This document shows positions 50,984-59,240 of a stretch of DNA of 64,000 bases, piece after piece. The position numbers and the translations under genes were made by a program. The first letter of the stretch is position 1. Every line of letters starts with the position of its first letter. Source of the stretch: Streptomyces sp. R44 (GTDB lineage: Bacteria; Actinomycetota; Actinomycetes; Streptomycetales; Streptomycetaceae); the NCBI RefSeq assembly GCF_041053105.1, contig NZ_CP163444.1, positions 62,001 through 126,000 on the forward strand. Reading direction: 5' to 3'. The notes below the pieces were generated by a model that was not told the origin of the DNA, ran no database searches, and saw only the letters and a list, made by a program, of their open reading frames with translations.

Positions 50984-51430
50984 ACCCTGTCCATTTCGCT
51001 CTGGCGGTCGTCGTTTGGTCAACGCCGATGGCGCGGCCGCCACCATCCTTTGGACCGAAGCCTCCCGGCCCCGCCGACACGCCCAACACACGCACGCCCG
51101 TCACCACACCAGAGCAGTGAACCCGCGCTCGGGGACCACGGTGCCGCCGACGATCGGCACGGCGTCCCTCGCGAAGCGCGTACGGGCCCGGACCCGCGCG
51201 CATGTCACGTCCTCCACGTACAAGTGGCCGACGGCGATCTGCTGCACACGCCGGTCGTCCACTTCGTAGCCGAGGGGACGGTGGCCCACCGCTGCGACGT
51301 GCACGGCAAGCGGCAGCCCCACATAGCCCCCGCATAGCTCTGACCTGGGACAACAACACGCGTGGCGGATCCCACTACGATTCCAGTGCTTGAATGGAGC
51401 GTCGTCTTTGACCGAGCGAGGAGAAGCGCT
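50984..51430. other. intergenic divergent region
   Basis: About 450 bp between the divergent amidase and glycosyltransferase genes, holding both promoters. Open frames on both strands around 51100-51330 have GC-rich third positions but lack ribosome sites and a family I recognise. The sequence before 51431 includes GAGGAG for the glycosyltransferase. Confidence 0.4.
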
Positions 51431-52204
51431 GTGCCCCTGGTGTCCGTCGTCATGCCCGTGTACAACTCGGCGGCGACGCTCGGCGCAGCCGTTCGGTCGG
51501 TGCTCTCGCAGACCCACAGCGACGTGGAGCTGCTGGTGACCGACGACAAGTCTTCCGACGGCTCCATGGACCTGCTGACGGAGTTCGCCCGGCAGGACGA
51601 GCGCGTCAAGCCTGTGTCGGCACCGGAACAGGGCGGTGCCGGGCGGGCCCGCAATCTCGCGATCGAGCGGGCCCGGGGGGATTACGTCGCGTTTCTCGAC
51701 AGCGACGACCTGTGGCTTCCGGAGAAGACCGCGCGGCAGATCGAGTTCGCTGCTGCCGCTGATGCGCCCTTGACCTTCACCTCCTATTACAAGATGGACG
51801 CCGACTACGAAGGCGAGAGCACCGACTTCGTCCCGAACGGGCGGGTGGTCCGCGCGCGGGAGCACGTGGACTACCGGGCGATGCTGGTACGGGACTACAT
51901 CGGCGCGCTGACCGCCATGTACGACCGCAGAGTCCTCGGCACACGGCTGATGCCGGAGATGCGAAAGCGGCAGGACTACGCGCTGTGGCTGTCGATCATG
52001 CGGGACGGTGCTGACGCCCGGGGCCTGGCCGAGCCGCTCGCGGTGTACCGGGCACACCAGGCGGGATCGCTTTCTTCCAACAAGATGTCGCTGATCCCGT
52101 ACAACTGGGAGTTGTACCGCGAGCACGAGGGGCTGTCGGTCCCCCGGGCAACGAGGGCGCTGGCCGGCGCTGTGTGGCAGTCGCTGCGCAACTCGCGGAT
52201 CTAG
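51431..52204 (+). CDS. family 2 glycosyltransferase
   Basis: A 257-residue GT-A enzyme. VSVVMPVYNSAATLGAAVRS is the classic GT2 start, LVTDDKSSDGSMDLL follows, GAGRARNLAIERARGDYVAF leads to the D-x-D motif in FLDSDDLWLP, and RKRQDYALWLSIMRDG contains the acceptor-side Asp. GTG 51431 has GAGGAG eight bases upstream. It transfers a sugar from a nucleotide donor, perhaps in surface polysaccharide. There is no neighbouring pathway; an IS5 relic starts immediately after the stop. Confidence 0.92.
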   Translation: MPLVSVVMPVYNSAATLGAAVRSVLSQTHSDVELLVTDDKSSDGSMDLLTEFARQDERVKPVSAPEQGGAGRARNLAIERARGDYVAFLDSDDLWLPEKTARQIEFAAAADAPLTFTSYYKMDADYEGESTDFVPNGRVVRAREHVDYRAMLVRDYIGALTAMYDRRVLGTRLMPEMRKRQDYALWLSIMRDGADARGLAEPLAVYRAHQAGSLSSNKMSLIPYNWELYREHEGLSVPRATRALAGAVWQSLRNSRI

Positions 52205-52640
52205 GCCGTGTTTCAGGCAGCGCGGGTGGCCAGCCACTTGGTGAGGTCGCCCGCGATCCTGTACTGGTCGAATGCGTGGCAAGCCTCGCACGACCCGCCG
52301 GCGGGGGTGGCCCACAGCCACTGATGGATTGCGGCGACGTGGACGGCACCCTCGAACCGGACAGCAAGCTTGTCAAAGCGGGTGCCCACAGCCCTGTGCT
52401 GCTTGAGCCGGCTGATCCACCGCTCGCCGCATGACGTCGGAAGCGAGGAGACCCACGGCGCACACCCGCGTCGATTCCGCCGGCGGGGTGCTGTGTGCCG
52501 GTCCCACGAAGCTGCTGCGGATGTCCGTCGTACGGCGGCCGATGCCTCGGCCGGTCGGCGGCCGGCTTCACAGGCGGGGCCGGGCAGACGGGGGAAGCCG
52601 AGGTGCTGGGAGCGTAAGCGGGATCCCAAGTGAGCCCGTG
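52205..52640 (-). pseudogene. IS5-family transposase C-terminal relic
   Basis: The minus strand contains ERWISRLKQHRAVGTRFDKL then AVRFEGAVHVAAIHQWL, matching the C-terminal E-R-x-x-x-x-L-K helix region of IS5-type transposases, followed by an unrelated tail ending near 52213. The upstream part of the gene is scrambled by frameshifts. Only this relic separates the glycosyltransferase from the cassette at 52750. Confidence 0.6.
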
Positions 52641-52749
52641 CGCTGTGCCCCATGCGCGTGACTCGTCCCTCATGCCATGGGAGGGGACCCGGGGCAGGGG
52701 TCATGTTGAGGGTGCGACCCCGACACCCTGACGAAGGAGGCGGCTCACC

Positions 52750-53064
52750 GTGGCCGACCACACGCAAGGAAGCGAAGAAGCAGCGGCGCCTGCTCGCACC
52801 GCCGTCTACATCAACAGGCGATCGGTCCTGCGGATCGACATCCCCATGGCGCACACCATGACACCGCACAACAACGGGTGGCGCATCACCTTCGACGCTG
52901 CGGGAAGGCTCCGTGTCGTCATGAACGAAGGGCACAACGACTTCATCGACGTCAAGGTAAACGACTTCCTGCTGTCCAGTGGGGAGGACTTCTTCCTCTC
53001 GCTGCTGGCGGCCACCCCCGTCAGTCCCGCCGCTCACCAGGCCATGGCGGGAGAGGCACGCTGA
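52750..53064 (+). CDS. unknown protein, first of a three-gene cassette
   Basis: A 104-residue protein starting at GTG 52750 behind GAAGGAGG at ideal spacing. The first 20 residues are polar. The middle reads AVYINRRSVLRIDIPMAHTM, then HNNGWRITFDAAGRLRVVMN and DFIDVKVNDFLLSSGEDFFL, which looks like a small beta-rich domain plus an amphipathic helix. No signal peptide, cysteines or membrane segments. I recognise no family. Its TGA overlaps the ATG of the next gene, implying coupled translation. Confidence 0.75.
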   Translation: MADHTQGSEEAAAPARTAVYINRRSVLRIDIPMAHTMTPHNNGWRITFDAAGRLRVVMNEGHNDFIDVKVNDFLLSSGEDFFLSLLAATPVSPAAHQAMAGEAR

Positions 53065-54290
53065 TGACCACCCCCGTCACTCCCGTCAAGGACGTCCTCG
53101 ACTCCCTCGCGCACACGCTTCAGGCAGTCGCCAGACCGCGACCGGGCGGCACACTCGTCGATGCCACGATCGAACCACTACCCGGCCAGGTCGAGATCGC
53201 GGAGATCGTGAAGGGCGCCGTCGACATGACGTTCATCACGAAGGACGTCAGGTTCTCGGGCTTCAAGCCCGAATCGGCCCTCACCCCGACTGAACTGGGC
53301 AACGCGATCACAGGCGGGCAGCCCCTGGGCGGCGTGACCGCGCCAGCCGGAGTCAACGGCCTGCTCGGCCAGCTCACCGGCTCCATCCCGATGCTCAGTA
53401 AGACGCAGGTGCCGGTTCAGATGGAGGTGGTGTGGAGCGTCCAGGACGAGAACGGCAACCAGCTCGCCGACGACCAGTGGGACATCAGCAAGGGAGCCCC
53501 CGCAGACGCCAGCAGCACGCCCCAGGTCAAGGGCACCGACATCGCCATCGCCTTCAGGCCGGAGGTGGCCGAACTCACCACGACAAATCCGGTGCCGGCT
53601 CCGGTCCGTCGCCAGCTCGTCGCCACCGTCACGCTCAAGGCCCTTGGGAAGAGCTCCGACCCCGTGGCGCTGCCGGCCGTCCCCGTGCTGATCCCCACGC
53701 TCCTCATCCCGAAGCTGATCGCGGCATTCAGGCACGGGGAGTTCCAGCCCAAGGCCGGCGACGACGACGGGTTCGTCTTCCTCATGGTCCCGGGGGCCTC
53801 GCCGCTGCGCAGCGTCGACCAGCTGAAGGCAACACTGGCGACCGTGCGGGACACGTTGACCACGCTGAAGTCTTTCGCCGATCTCGCGGCGTTCCTGCTG
53901 AGGCTCGACTCCCTGGTCAGCGGGATCACCGCCAGTCCGTACTTCGCGTTCGCCGCGGAGGACGGGGTGCCGGTGCTCAACGACACCACGGTGATCCAGA
54001 ACGACCTGCTCACCAACGATATCGAGCTCGAGGACGAGATCAGCTCGATGATCTTCATCGGGCCGCCGGGCAAGACCGTCCATTGGTTCTGCGAGGACGA
54101 CTTCAGCACCGAGAACGGCGACTTCAGTCTGAAGGTCGGGCCGCAGCTGTTCACCGTCATCCGGGACCTCGGCGGGGCCGTCCCCGTTTCGGATCCGGTC
54201 GGTACCCCTCCCCTGGTGACCGTGCATCACTCGCCGTCGGGGGGGTCGGACACTTTCAACGACTTCCTCTCCTCCGTGAGATTCGAGTGA
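53064..54290 (+). CDS. unknown 408-aa protein, second of a three-gene cassette
   Basis: ATG 53064 overlaps the first gene's stop (TGATG). The protein is soluble-looking and acidic, with no signal peptide. The N-terminal helix VKDVLDSLAHTLQAVARPRP is followed by extended, likely beta-rich sequence (VEIAEIVKGAVDMTFITKDV, MEVVWSVQDENGNQLADDQW, ARRQLVATVTLKALG-like). A linker IPTLLIPKLIAAFRHGEFQP leads to a C-terminal domain including DDGFVFLMVPGASPLRSVDQ, a helix LKATLATVRDTLTTLKSFAD and VHWFCEDDFSTENGDFSLKV. No catalytic motif was found. Codon use is normal for the window, so it is not obviously foreign. Function unknown. Confidence 0.8.
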   Translation: MTTPVTPVKDVLDSLAHTLQAVARPRPGGTLVDATIEPLPGQVEIAEIVKGAVDMTFITKDVRFSGFKPESALTPTELGNAITGGQPLGGVTAPAGVNGLLGQLTGSIPMLSKTQVPVQMEVVWSVQDENGNQLADDQWDISKGAPADASSTPQVKGTDIAIAFRPEVAELTTTNPVPAPVRRQLVATVTLKALGKSSDPVALPAVPVLIPTLLIPKLIAAFRHGEFQPKAGDDDGFVFLMVPGASPLRSVDQLKATLATVRDTLTTLKSFADLAAFLLRLDSLVSGITASPYFAFAAEDGVPVLNDTTVIQNDLLTNDIELEDEISSMIFIGPPGKTVHWFCEDDFSTENGDFSLKVGPQLFTVIRDLGGAVPVSDPVGTPPLVTVHHSPSGGSDTFNDFLSSVRFE

Positions 54291-54547
54291 GGCAGACGCT
54301 TCGCGTGGAGGTCCCCGGCCCGGAGTCCTGCTGGACGCTCTCCGTCGACGGAGCTCGCCATCCCGTCAACGAGAGCGTTCAGGTAGTGCCGGGCCGGCGC
54401 CATGTCGACCTTCGCTGTGACCTGCTCTGGGCCGCCGGACAGGCTGAAGGGCACCTCACCTGCACGGTCCACGTACCGACGGGAGGGAGTGTGCATCTCG
54501 CAGCGCCTGGTGCGGGGCTGGTGTCCCCACCACGCAGCGGGTCCTGA
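54287..54547 (+). CDS. unknown 86-aa protein, third of a three-gene cassette
   Basis: GTG 54287 overlaps the previous TGA (GTGA). The sequence (QTLRVEVPGPESCWTLSVDG, then VVPGRRHVDLRCDLLWAAGQ and HLTCTVHVPTGGSVHLAAPG) alternates hydrophobic and polar residues like a small beta sandwich, with three Cys. It ends about where recombinase and IS481 remnants begin, so the C-terminus may be truncated. No family is recognised. Confidence 0.65.
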   Translation: MRQTLRVEVPGPESCWTLSVDGARHPVNESVQVVPGRRHVDLRCDLLWAAGQAEGHLTCTVHVPTGGSVHLAAPGAGLVSPPRSGS

Positions 54548-54559
54548 TCCAGGCATGCC

Positions 54560-55160
54560 ATGCACTGGACTCCCCCGGCGAGTAGTGGGCGTACCGGGCG
54601 GAGGCTTCGACCGGAGTTCCAGGAGACCGGGGACCGGGGACGTGGTTGGAGAGGGTGCCCGGGGACACGCCCAGCCGCTTCGCGATCGAGGTGATGCACA
54701 GCCGCCGGGCCGGGCAGCAGGTCACGGGCGGCGCGGATGCCTTCCTCGGTGGCGACGCTGGGCCGCCCGCCAGCCGTGACGCCGGAGCAAGTACGTCACG
54801 CCCGCGACCTGCTCTCCCGCACTGAGAAGGCCGTGACCTCGATCGCGCGGAGTCCTTCGGGGATGCGACCGGATTCTTCACGTCCACGTGCACCATGCGC
54901 CCGGGGCTGCGGGCGTGGATCTTCCGCAGTTCGCGGTCGTCTCCCCGATGGGGTCGATGAACTTCCGCCAGTTCAGCCCCAGCGCGGCGAGGTGGCGAGC
55001 GACCGTCCGGCGCGAGATCGCCACGTCGTCAGCGGCGGGGTCGAACATGAACCGGGTCGCGGACCACGTTCGACGGTCGGCGGGGCGTTGCGGTGCGGCA
55101 CGGGCGCCATGTGGGCCTCCCTGCCCGGCGCTGGGCACCGCGCGTCGACGACCGTACGAG
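54560..55160. mobile_element. mosaic of recombinase and IS481 remnants
   Basis: The minus strand from about 55130 down reads ADRRTWSATRFMFDPAADDV, AISRRTVARHLAALGLNWRK and FIDPIGET, then MVHVDVKNP, pieces of an IS481 transposase. The plus strand at about 54770-54840 reads LGRPPAVTPEQVRHARDLLS then RTEKAVTSIARSPSG, the C-terminal HTH of a serine recombinase. A minus-strand piece at about 54660-54730 gives CITSIAKRLGVSPGTLSNHV, another such HTH. None is intact. Confidence 0.65.
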
Positions 55161-55169
55161 CGGGGGCGT

Positions 55170-56033
55170 TCATCGCGGCTGCTGCTCGGCGATCACAGCC
55201 CAGTCGTCCGCTGCGCGGCCGTCGGCGATCGCCTGGTCGAACACGCCTCTGAGGAGTTCACCGAACGGCAGGGAGACCTCTTGGCCGGCTGCTGCATCAA
55301 GGGCGAGGTGGAGGTCCTTGCGTCCGAGTGCCGTGGAGAACCCGGCCGACTGGTACCTCCGCTGCGCGATCATCGACCCGTACCCGGAGTAGACGGGTCC
55401 GGGGAAGAGTGTCGAGGCCAGCAGTTCGACGAACTGTTCCGGGTCGGCGCCGGCCGCGTCGGCGACGCTGACCGCCTCCCCGAGCGACTGGATCGCGCAG
55501 GCGATCAGGTAGTTGCCCAGGACCTTGGCGATGTTGGCCTGCTCGGGCAGCTCGCCCAGGCGCCACGTGCGGGATCCGATCACGTCGAAGAACGGCTGGG
55601 CCCTGTCGATGAGTTCGGGGTCTCCTGCGGCGAGGATGTTCAGCGCACCCGCCTCCGCGACACTGACCCGGCCGAACACCGGGGCGGCGACATAGCCGAT
55701 CCCGTGCGCAGCGTGCGCCTCTGCGGCGCGGCGGGCCAGTCCGACGCTCACCGTAGCCACGTTGACGTGGACCGCCCCAGGCCGGGCCCCGTCGAGGGCC
55801 CCGGAGTCGAGGAACGTCTCCGCGAAGGCTGTGTCGTCGGACAGGACCGAGAACACCACCGGACACTGAAGTGCCTCCGCGACGGACGCGACGCGGAGGG
55901 CACCCGCTTCCGCGAGCTCTTCCGCGAGCCCCGCCGAACGGTTCCACACCACAGTCTCGTGACCTGCCCGCACCAGATTGTGCGCGATCGCCCGCCCCAT
56001 CCCGCCCAGACCGATGACTGCAACCTCGCCCAT
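55170..56033 (-). CDS. NAD(P)-dependent beta-hydroxyacid dehydrogenase/imine reductase-like
   Basis: A 287-residue enzyme of the HIBADH/6PGDH superfamily. VAVIGLGGMGRAIAHNLVRA is the GxGxxG site, VWNRSAGLAEEL suggests NADPH (N-R after the second strand), VNVATVSVGLARRAAEAHAA replaces the usual substrate-binding DxSTxxP, and APVFGRVSVAEAGALNILAA and ANIAKVLGNYLIACAIQSLG with the N-x-x-K/G-N catalytic helix follow. Imine reductases of Streptomyces share this layout. It is divergent from a CGNR regulator, with a 19-bp palindrome about 19 bp before its ATG. Confidence 0.88.
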   Translation of the reverse strand: MGEVAVIGLGGMGRAIAHNLVRAGHETVVWNRSAGLAEELAEAGALRVASVAEALQCPVVFSVLSDDTAFAETFLDSGALDGARPGAVHVNVATVSVGLARRAAEAHAAHGIGYVAAPVFGRVSVAEAGALNILAAGDPELIDRAQPFFDVIGSRTWRLGELPEQANIAKVLGNYLIACAIQSLGEAVSVADAAGADPEQFVELLASTLFPGPVYSGYGSMIAQRRYQSAGFSTALGRKDLHLALDAAAGQEVSLPFGELLRGVFDQAIADGRAADDWAVIAEQQPR

Positions 56034-56051
56034 CGCACGACCTCCATCCGC

Positions 56052-56070
56052 GAACCGTCTAAGACGGTTC
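56052..56070. promoter_or_regulatory. 19-bp palindrome proximal to the dehydrogenase start
   Basis: GAACCGTCTAAGACGGTTC is a perfect palindrome apart from its central base. It lies 19 bp upstream of the dehydrogenase ATG and resembles the second site at 56099-56117 (shared pattern GAACC-n2-CTAAG-n2-GGTTC). Confidence 0.75.
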
Positions 56071-56098
56071 CATTGTGGCGGGGATCGACGCCGGTGTC

Positions 56099-56117
56099 GA
56101 ACCGGCTAAGCTGGTTC
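56099..56117. promoter_or_regulatory. 19-bp palindrome proximal to the CGNR regulator start
   Basis: GAACCGGCTAAGCTGGTTC is the second copy, 47 bp centre to centre from the first, with one mismatched arm pair. It lies 13 bp before ATG 56130 and 37 bp before GTG 56154. Two matched sites in one divergent promoter suggest cooperative binding by one regulator, most simply the CGNR protein itself. Confidence 0.75.
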
Positions 56118-56153
56118 GAACAGCGGTCCATGGTGGTACGGGAGGTGGTGACC

Positions 56154-56705
56154 GTGGAGGCCCGTCAACTATTCCGGCTGGACAACGAGGTGCTGGCGTT
56201 CCGCTTCACCGCCACGATGAGCGACCGGGCCGACGGGGCGCCCCAGGAGCGGCTCTCCAGCCACGACCGGCTGAAGCTCTGGCTGCACGTCGCGGGGCTC
56301 GGCGTCCCCGACGTCTCACCCTCCGAGCTTCAGGAGGCGCTCGGCCTGAGGGAAGCGATCTACCGTGCCGGGCTGGCCGTCACGGTTACCCATCGGCCCG
56401 ATCCGGGTGACGCGGCGATCCTGAACAGGGCCACGACCGCCGGACAGTCCAGGCCGGCACTCGACGAAAACGGGCTCGCGGTCTGGAACCTCGGCGAGGA
56501 AGCACCGGTACGGGACGCGCTCGGCGTGCTCGCCGCCGACGCCATCCACGTACTGGGAGGCCCCGACCGGGACCGGATCAAGGCATGCGAAGGCCCCGGC
56601 TGCGCCGGCCTGTTCCTCGACACCAGTCGTGGCGGGAATCGCCGTTGGTGCTCGATGAACACCTGCGGCAACAGGGTCAAGAAGGCCCGGCTCGCCAACA
56701 AATAG
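56154..56705 (+). CDS. CGNR zinc-finger / ABATE-domain regulator
   Basis: A 183-residue protein. The N-terminal ABATE-like domain reads ARQLFRLDNEVLAFRFTATM and GLREAIYRAGLAVTV. The C-terminal CGNR zinc finger (residues about 142-180) has C-x4-C in CEGPGCAGLFLDTSRGGN, then RRWCSMNTCGNRVKKARL. CGNR proteins are common actinobacterial putative regulators. GTG 56154 is preceded by GGGAGG at eight bases; ATG 56130 would add eight residues and suit a leaderless mRNA. It probably acts on the two palindromes upstream and on the divergent dehydrogenase. Confidence 0.88.
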   Translation: MEARQLFRLDNEVLAFRFTATMSDRADGAPQERLSSHDRLKLWLHVAGLGVPDVSPSELQEALGLREAIYRAGLAVTVTHRPDPGDAAILNRATTAGQSRPALDENGLAVWNLGEEAPVRDALGVLAADAIHVLGGPDRDRIKACEGPGCAGLFLDTSRGGNRRWCSMNTCGNRVKKARLANK

Positions 56706-56911
56706 ACGACTCCAGGGACTACGCGGGGGGGGGCCGCCTCCATCGGGAACCGATCTCCCTGTCGGGACACCTCGCCCTGTCCAGCCGGAAGGGGGCGGCA
56801 GATGCGCGGAGGGCCGAGGTCGCGACAGATCCAGTGTGCCCCGGCACTCGTGACCTTGATCGTCACCTGGCTGACCCCGTACACGCCCTCGCTCTTTGAC
56901 ATCCTGGAGCG

Positions 56912-57310
56912 GTGAATCCAGAAGATCTGCCTCTTCGTCCCCTGCTCGTGGTCGACGGGGCCAACGTCGTGGGATCCGTCCCGGACGGCTGGTGGCGCGA
57001 CCGACGGGGAGCGGCCGAACGCCTGCGTGACCGGCTCGCCGCGACCGGCGGGCCTTCCGACGGCCCGTTCCCCGGCCCCTACGAGATCGTCCTGGTAGTC
57101 GAGGGCGGCGCCCGAGGCGTCGCTTCGGTACCCGGCGTGCGCGTCGAGGAGGCTTCCGGCAGCGGCGACGACCTGATCGCCGAACTCGCCCGGGGCGCGA
57201 ACGGCCGGCCGTGCCTGGTGGTCACGGCGGACCGGGAACTGCGTGGACGAGTGGAGCGGGAAGGCGCCCGCTGTGCGGGCCCCCGAAGCGTGCTCCGACC
57301 GTCTCCGTAG
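56912..57310 (+). CDS. NYN/PIN-like domain protein
   Basis: A 132-residue protein. LLVVDGANVVGSVPDGWWRD has the D-G-A-N-V motif of NYN/PIN nucleases, VLVVEGGARGVASVP the second strand, SGSGDDLIAELARGANG the G-D-D pair, and VVTADRELRGRVEREGARC the third acidic cluster. These acidic residues would bind metal for RNA cleavage; many Streptomyces copies are annotated vaguely as NTP pyrophosphohydrolases. GTG 56912 starts the frame. A stand-alone gene. Confidence 0.8.
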   Translation: MNPEDLPLRPLLVVDGANVVGSVPDGWWRDRRGAAERLRDRLAATGGPSDGPFPGPYEIVLVVEGGARGVASVPGVRVEEASGSGDDLIAELARGANGRPCLVVTADRELRGRVEREGARCAGPRSVLRPSP

Positions 57311-57353
57311 GGATCCTGGATCCGTACCCGGACGGTTCGAGCCGCCGGCCCTT

Positions 57354-57737
57354 TCAGGCGCCGCCCGCCGGGGGACCCGGGAGGTCCAGCGGATCAGCCC
57401 GACCGAGCAGCTCCGCGAGTGGAGTGCCGGTACGAGCGGCGATGGTGCGGCGGACACGCAGCTGCGCACGGGTACGTGGGCGGAACTTGGGCTCTCGCCG
57501 ACAACCACAGGTTTCAAAGCCTTCGTAACGCAACCCGGCGTTCAGGACCACCGCGACGACCGACCATGCCTTTCGGTTGCTCCGGCGGGGTGCCGCGAAG
57601 TCGTGCCCGGCGCACAGCAGCGGCCCGTTGCAGCGCGGGCACGTGTGTCCGGCGTCGCGCGGGTGCCTCTTGAAGCTGATCCGGCACGACACGCATGCGT
57701 AGTGCAGCTTGTAGTGGACGACGGCGTAGGTGCACAC
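57354..57737 (-). CDS. small zinc-ribbon protein
   Basis: A 127-residue protein. VVHYKLHYACVSCRISFKRH and GHTCPRCNGPLLCAGHDFAA provide C-x2-C pairs for a zinc ribbon. RRSNRKAWSVVAVVLNAGLR, YEGFETCGCRREPKFRPRTR and ELLGRADPLDLPGPP follow. Such proteins are frequent, uncharacterised Streptomyces products that may bind nucleic acid or ribosomes. GTG 57737 is the best start available, but its ribosome site is weak. It is divergent from the LtrA gene. Confidence 0.75.
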   Translation of the reverse strand: MCTYAVVHYKLHYACVSCRISFKRHPRDAGHTCPRCNGPLLCAGHDFAAPRRSNRKAWSVVAVVLNAGLRYEGFETCGCRREPKFRPRTRAQLRVRRTIAARTGTPLAELLGRADPLDLPGPPAGGA

Positions 57738-57857
57738 GCATGGACCGTATCGGCGGCCTTCGCTCGTGGCCAGGGGGCGGGTCGCGGGCGTGGGGAGGCG
57801 TTTCGTGGTCTGATGCAGGCAGTCCGTGTCCGGTCGTAACCTCACCCGGATGGCCTG

Positions 57858-59057
57858 ATGAGCACTCCGTACCCTGCGGTTCCCTCGCCGCCGCCTCCGC
57901 CCTCGGGCGCTTGGGAGGCCGAGCCCGAGCCCCGGCACGCCGGCTGGCTGGAGCTCTTCTTCGACCTGGTGTTCGTCGCGTTCGTCGCCCAGCTCTCGCA
58001 CGGTTTGCACGGCGACCCCGGCTGGCGCGAGTTCGGCGTGTTCCTCGGGCTGTACTTTCCGCCCTGGTGGATGTGGGCCAACCTCACCGTCTCCGCCAAC
58101 CTCTTCCAGGACGACAGCGCCCGTCGCCGCCTCGCCATGCTGGCCGCCATGCTCTGCCTCGCCCTGATGGCCGCGGCGGTCCCGGAGGCCGACGGGGACC
58201 GCGGCCCCGCCTACGCGCTCGGTTACGCGGGGACCCGTCTGGTCCTCCTGGCACTGTGGTGGCCCGCCACGCGATTCCCCGCGCCTGTCAGGATTCCACG
58301 CTGGCGGCCGCTGACCTACTGTCTGATGTCCGCGCTGCTCTGGGCGGGCTCCGCGGCCGTTCCCGCGCCTTGGCGGTACGTGGTCTGGGCAGGGCTGCTC
58401 CTTGCGGAGATGGCCCTTCTGCTGACCGCGCGCGGGCGCGGCATCCCCCGGCGGGTGCACACCGGGCACCTGGTCGAGCGAGTCGGCCTGTTCGTGATCA
58501 TCGTGCTGGGCGAATCGGTCCTCGGCCTCATCACCTCCACCGACCACACCTGGACCGTCCAGGCCGGTGTCGTCGCGGTCATCGGCTTCATCCTCCTGGC
58601 CGCGCTGTGGTGGTCGTACTTCGACTTCGCCTCGACGGCCGCGGAGCGGGTCATCGGAACCGCGAGCGCCCGTGAGGCGTACCTCCTCGCCCGTGATGTC
58701 GGCGGCTTCCTGCACTTCTTCGTCACTGCTGCCGTGATCTCCATGGCTGCCGGACTGGCCACGGCCGTGGACGATTCCGACTACGACCACCTCGCCCGGG
58801 GCACGGTGTCGGCGCTCGCCGGCGGGCTCGCGGCCTACCACGCGGCACACGGCCTGATCGGCCTCCGCTTCGGCCGGCCCGCTCGCGAGGTGGCCGTCTG
58901 GGCGGTGCCGGGGGTGGTCATCCCCCTCCTCCTGGTCCTCGGCGGGGACGTGCTCGCACCCTGGCTCGTGGTCCTGCTCCTGGCGGCCGAGGCCATCGCC
59001 CACCTGTTGTACGCGAAGGCCGCGATGGCCCACCGTGCGCGTGCCGCCATCGGCTAG
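57858..59057 (+). CDS. low temperature requirement protein A (LtrA)
   Basis: A 399-residue membrane protein with about ten hydrophobic helices. The LtrA signature WLELFFDLVFVAFVAQLSHG comes right after a proline-rich N-terminus, and HLVERVGLFVIIVLGESVLG in the middle is the second conserved block. The family was named from a Listeria mutant needing it for growth at low temperature; its biochemical role is unknown. ATG 57858 starts the frame. A stand-alone gene. Confidence 0.93.
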   Translation: MSTPYPAVPSPPPPPSGAWEAEPEPRHAGWLELFFDLVFVAFVAQLSHGLHGDPGWREFGVFLGLYFPPWWMWANLTVSANLFQDDSARRRLAMLAAMLCLALMAAAVPEADGDRGPAYALGYAGTRLVLLALWWPATRFPAPVRIPRWRPLTYCLMSALLWAGSAAVPAPWRYVVWAGLLLAEMALLLTARGRGIPRRVHTGHLVERVGLFVIIVLGESVLGLITSTDHTWTVQAGVVAVIGFILLAALWWSYFDFASTAAERVIGTASAREAYLLARDVGGFLHFFVTAAVISMAAGLATAVDDSDYDHLARGTVSALAGGLAAYHAAHGLIGLRFGRPAREVAVWAVPGVVIPLLLVLGGDVLAPWLVVLLLAAEAIAHLLYAKAAMAHRARAAIG

Positions 59058-59240
59058 AGCGGGTGTGCAGAGGGCTCGGAGGCCGCGAGCACCGCATCGG
59101 CGAGCCCGCCTTCAGACGCCCGAACCGACAGGGCCGGATGGAACGCCGACCGCTTACGCCCCGGTTCAGGATTCAGTCGCGACGGACAGGTCGTCCCCCT
59201 CACCTGAACGCCGACCGGCGGCAGCTTCTAACATCTGCGC

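Noticed and set aside
50984..51430. Open frames between amidase and glycosyltransferase genes
   Set aside because: Both strands are open by composition; no start with ribosome site and no recognisable family.
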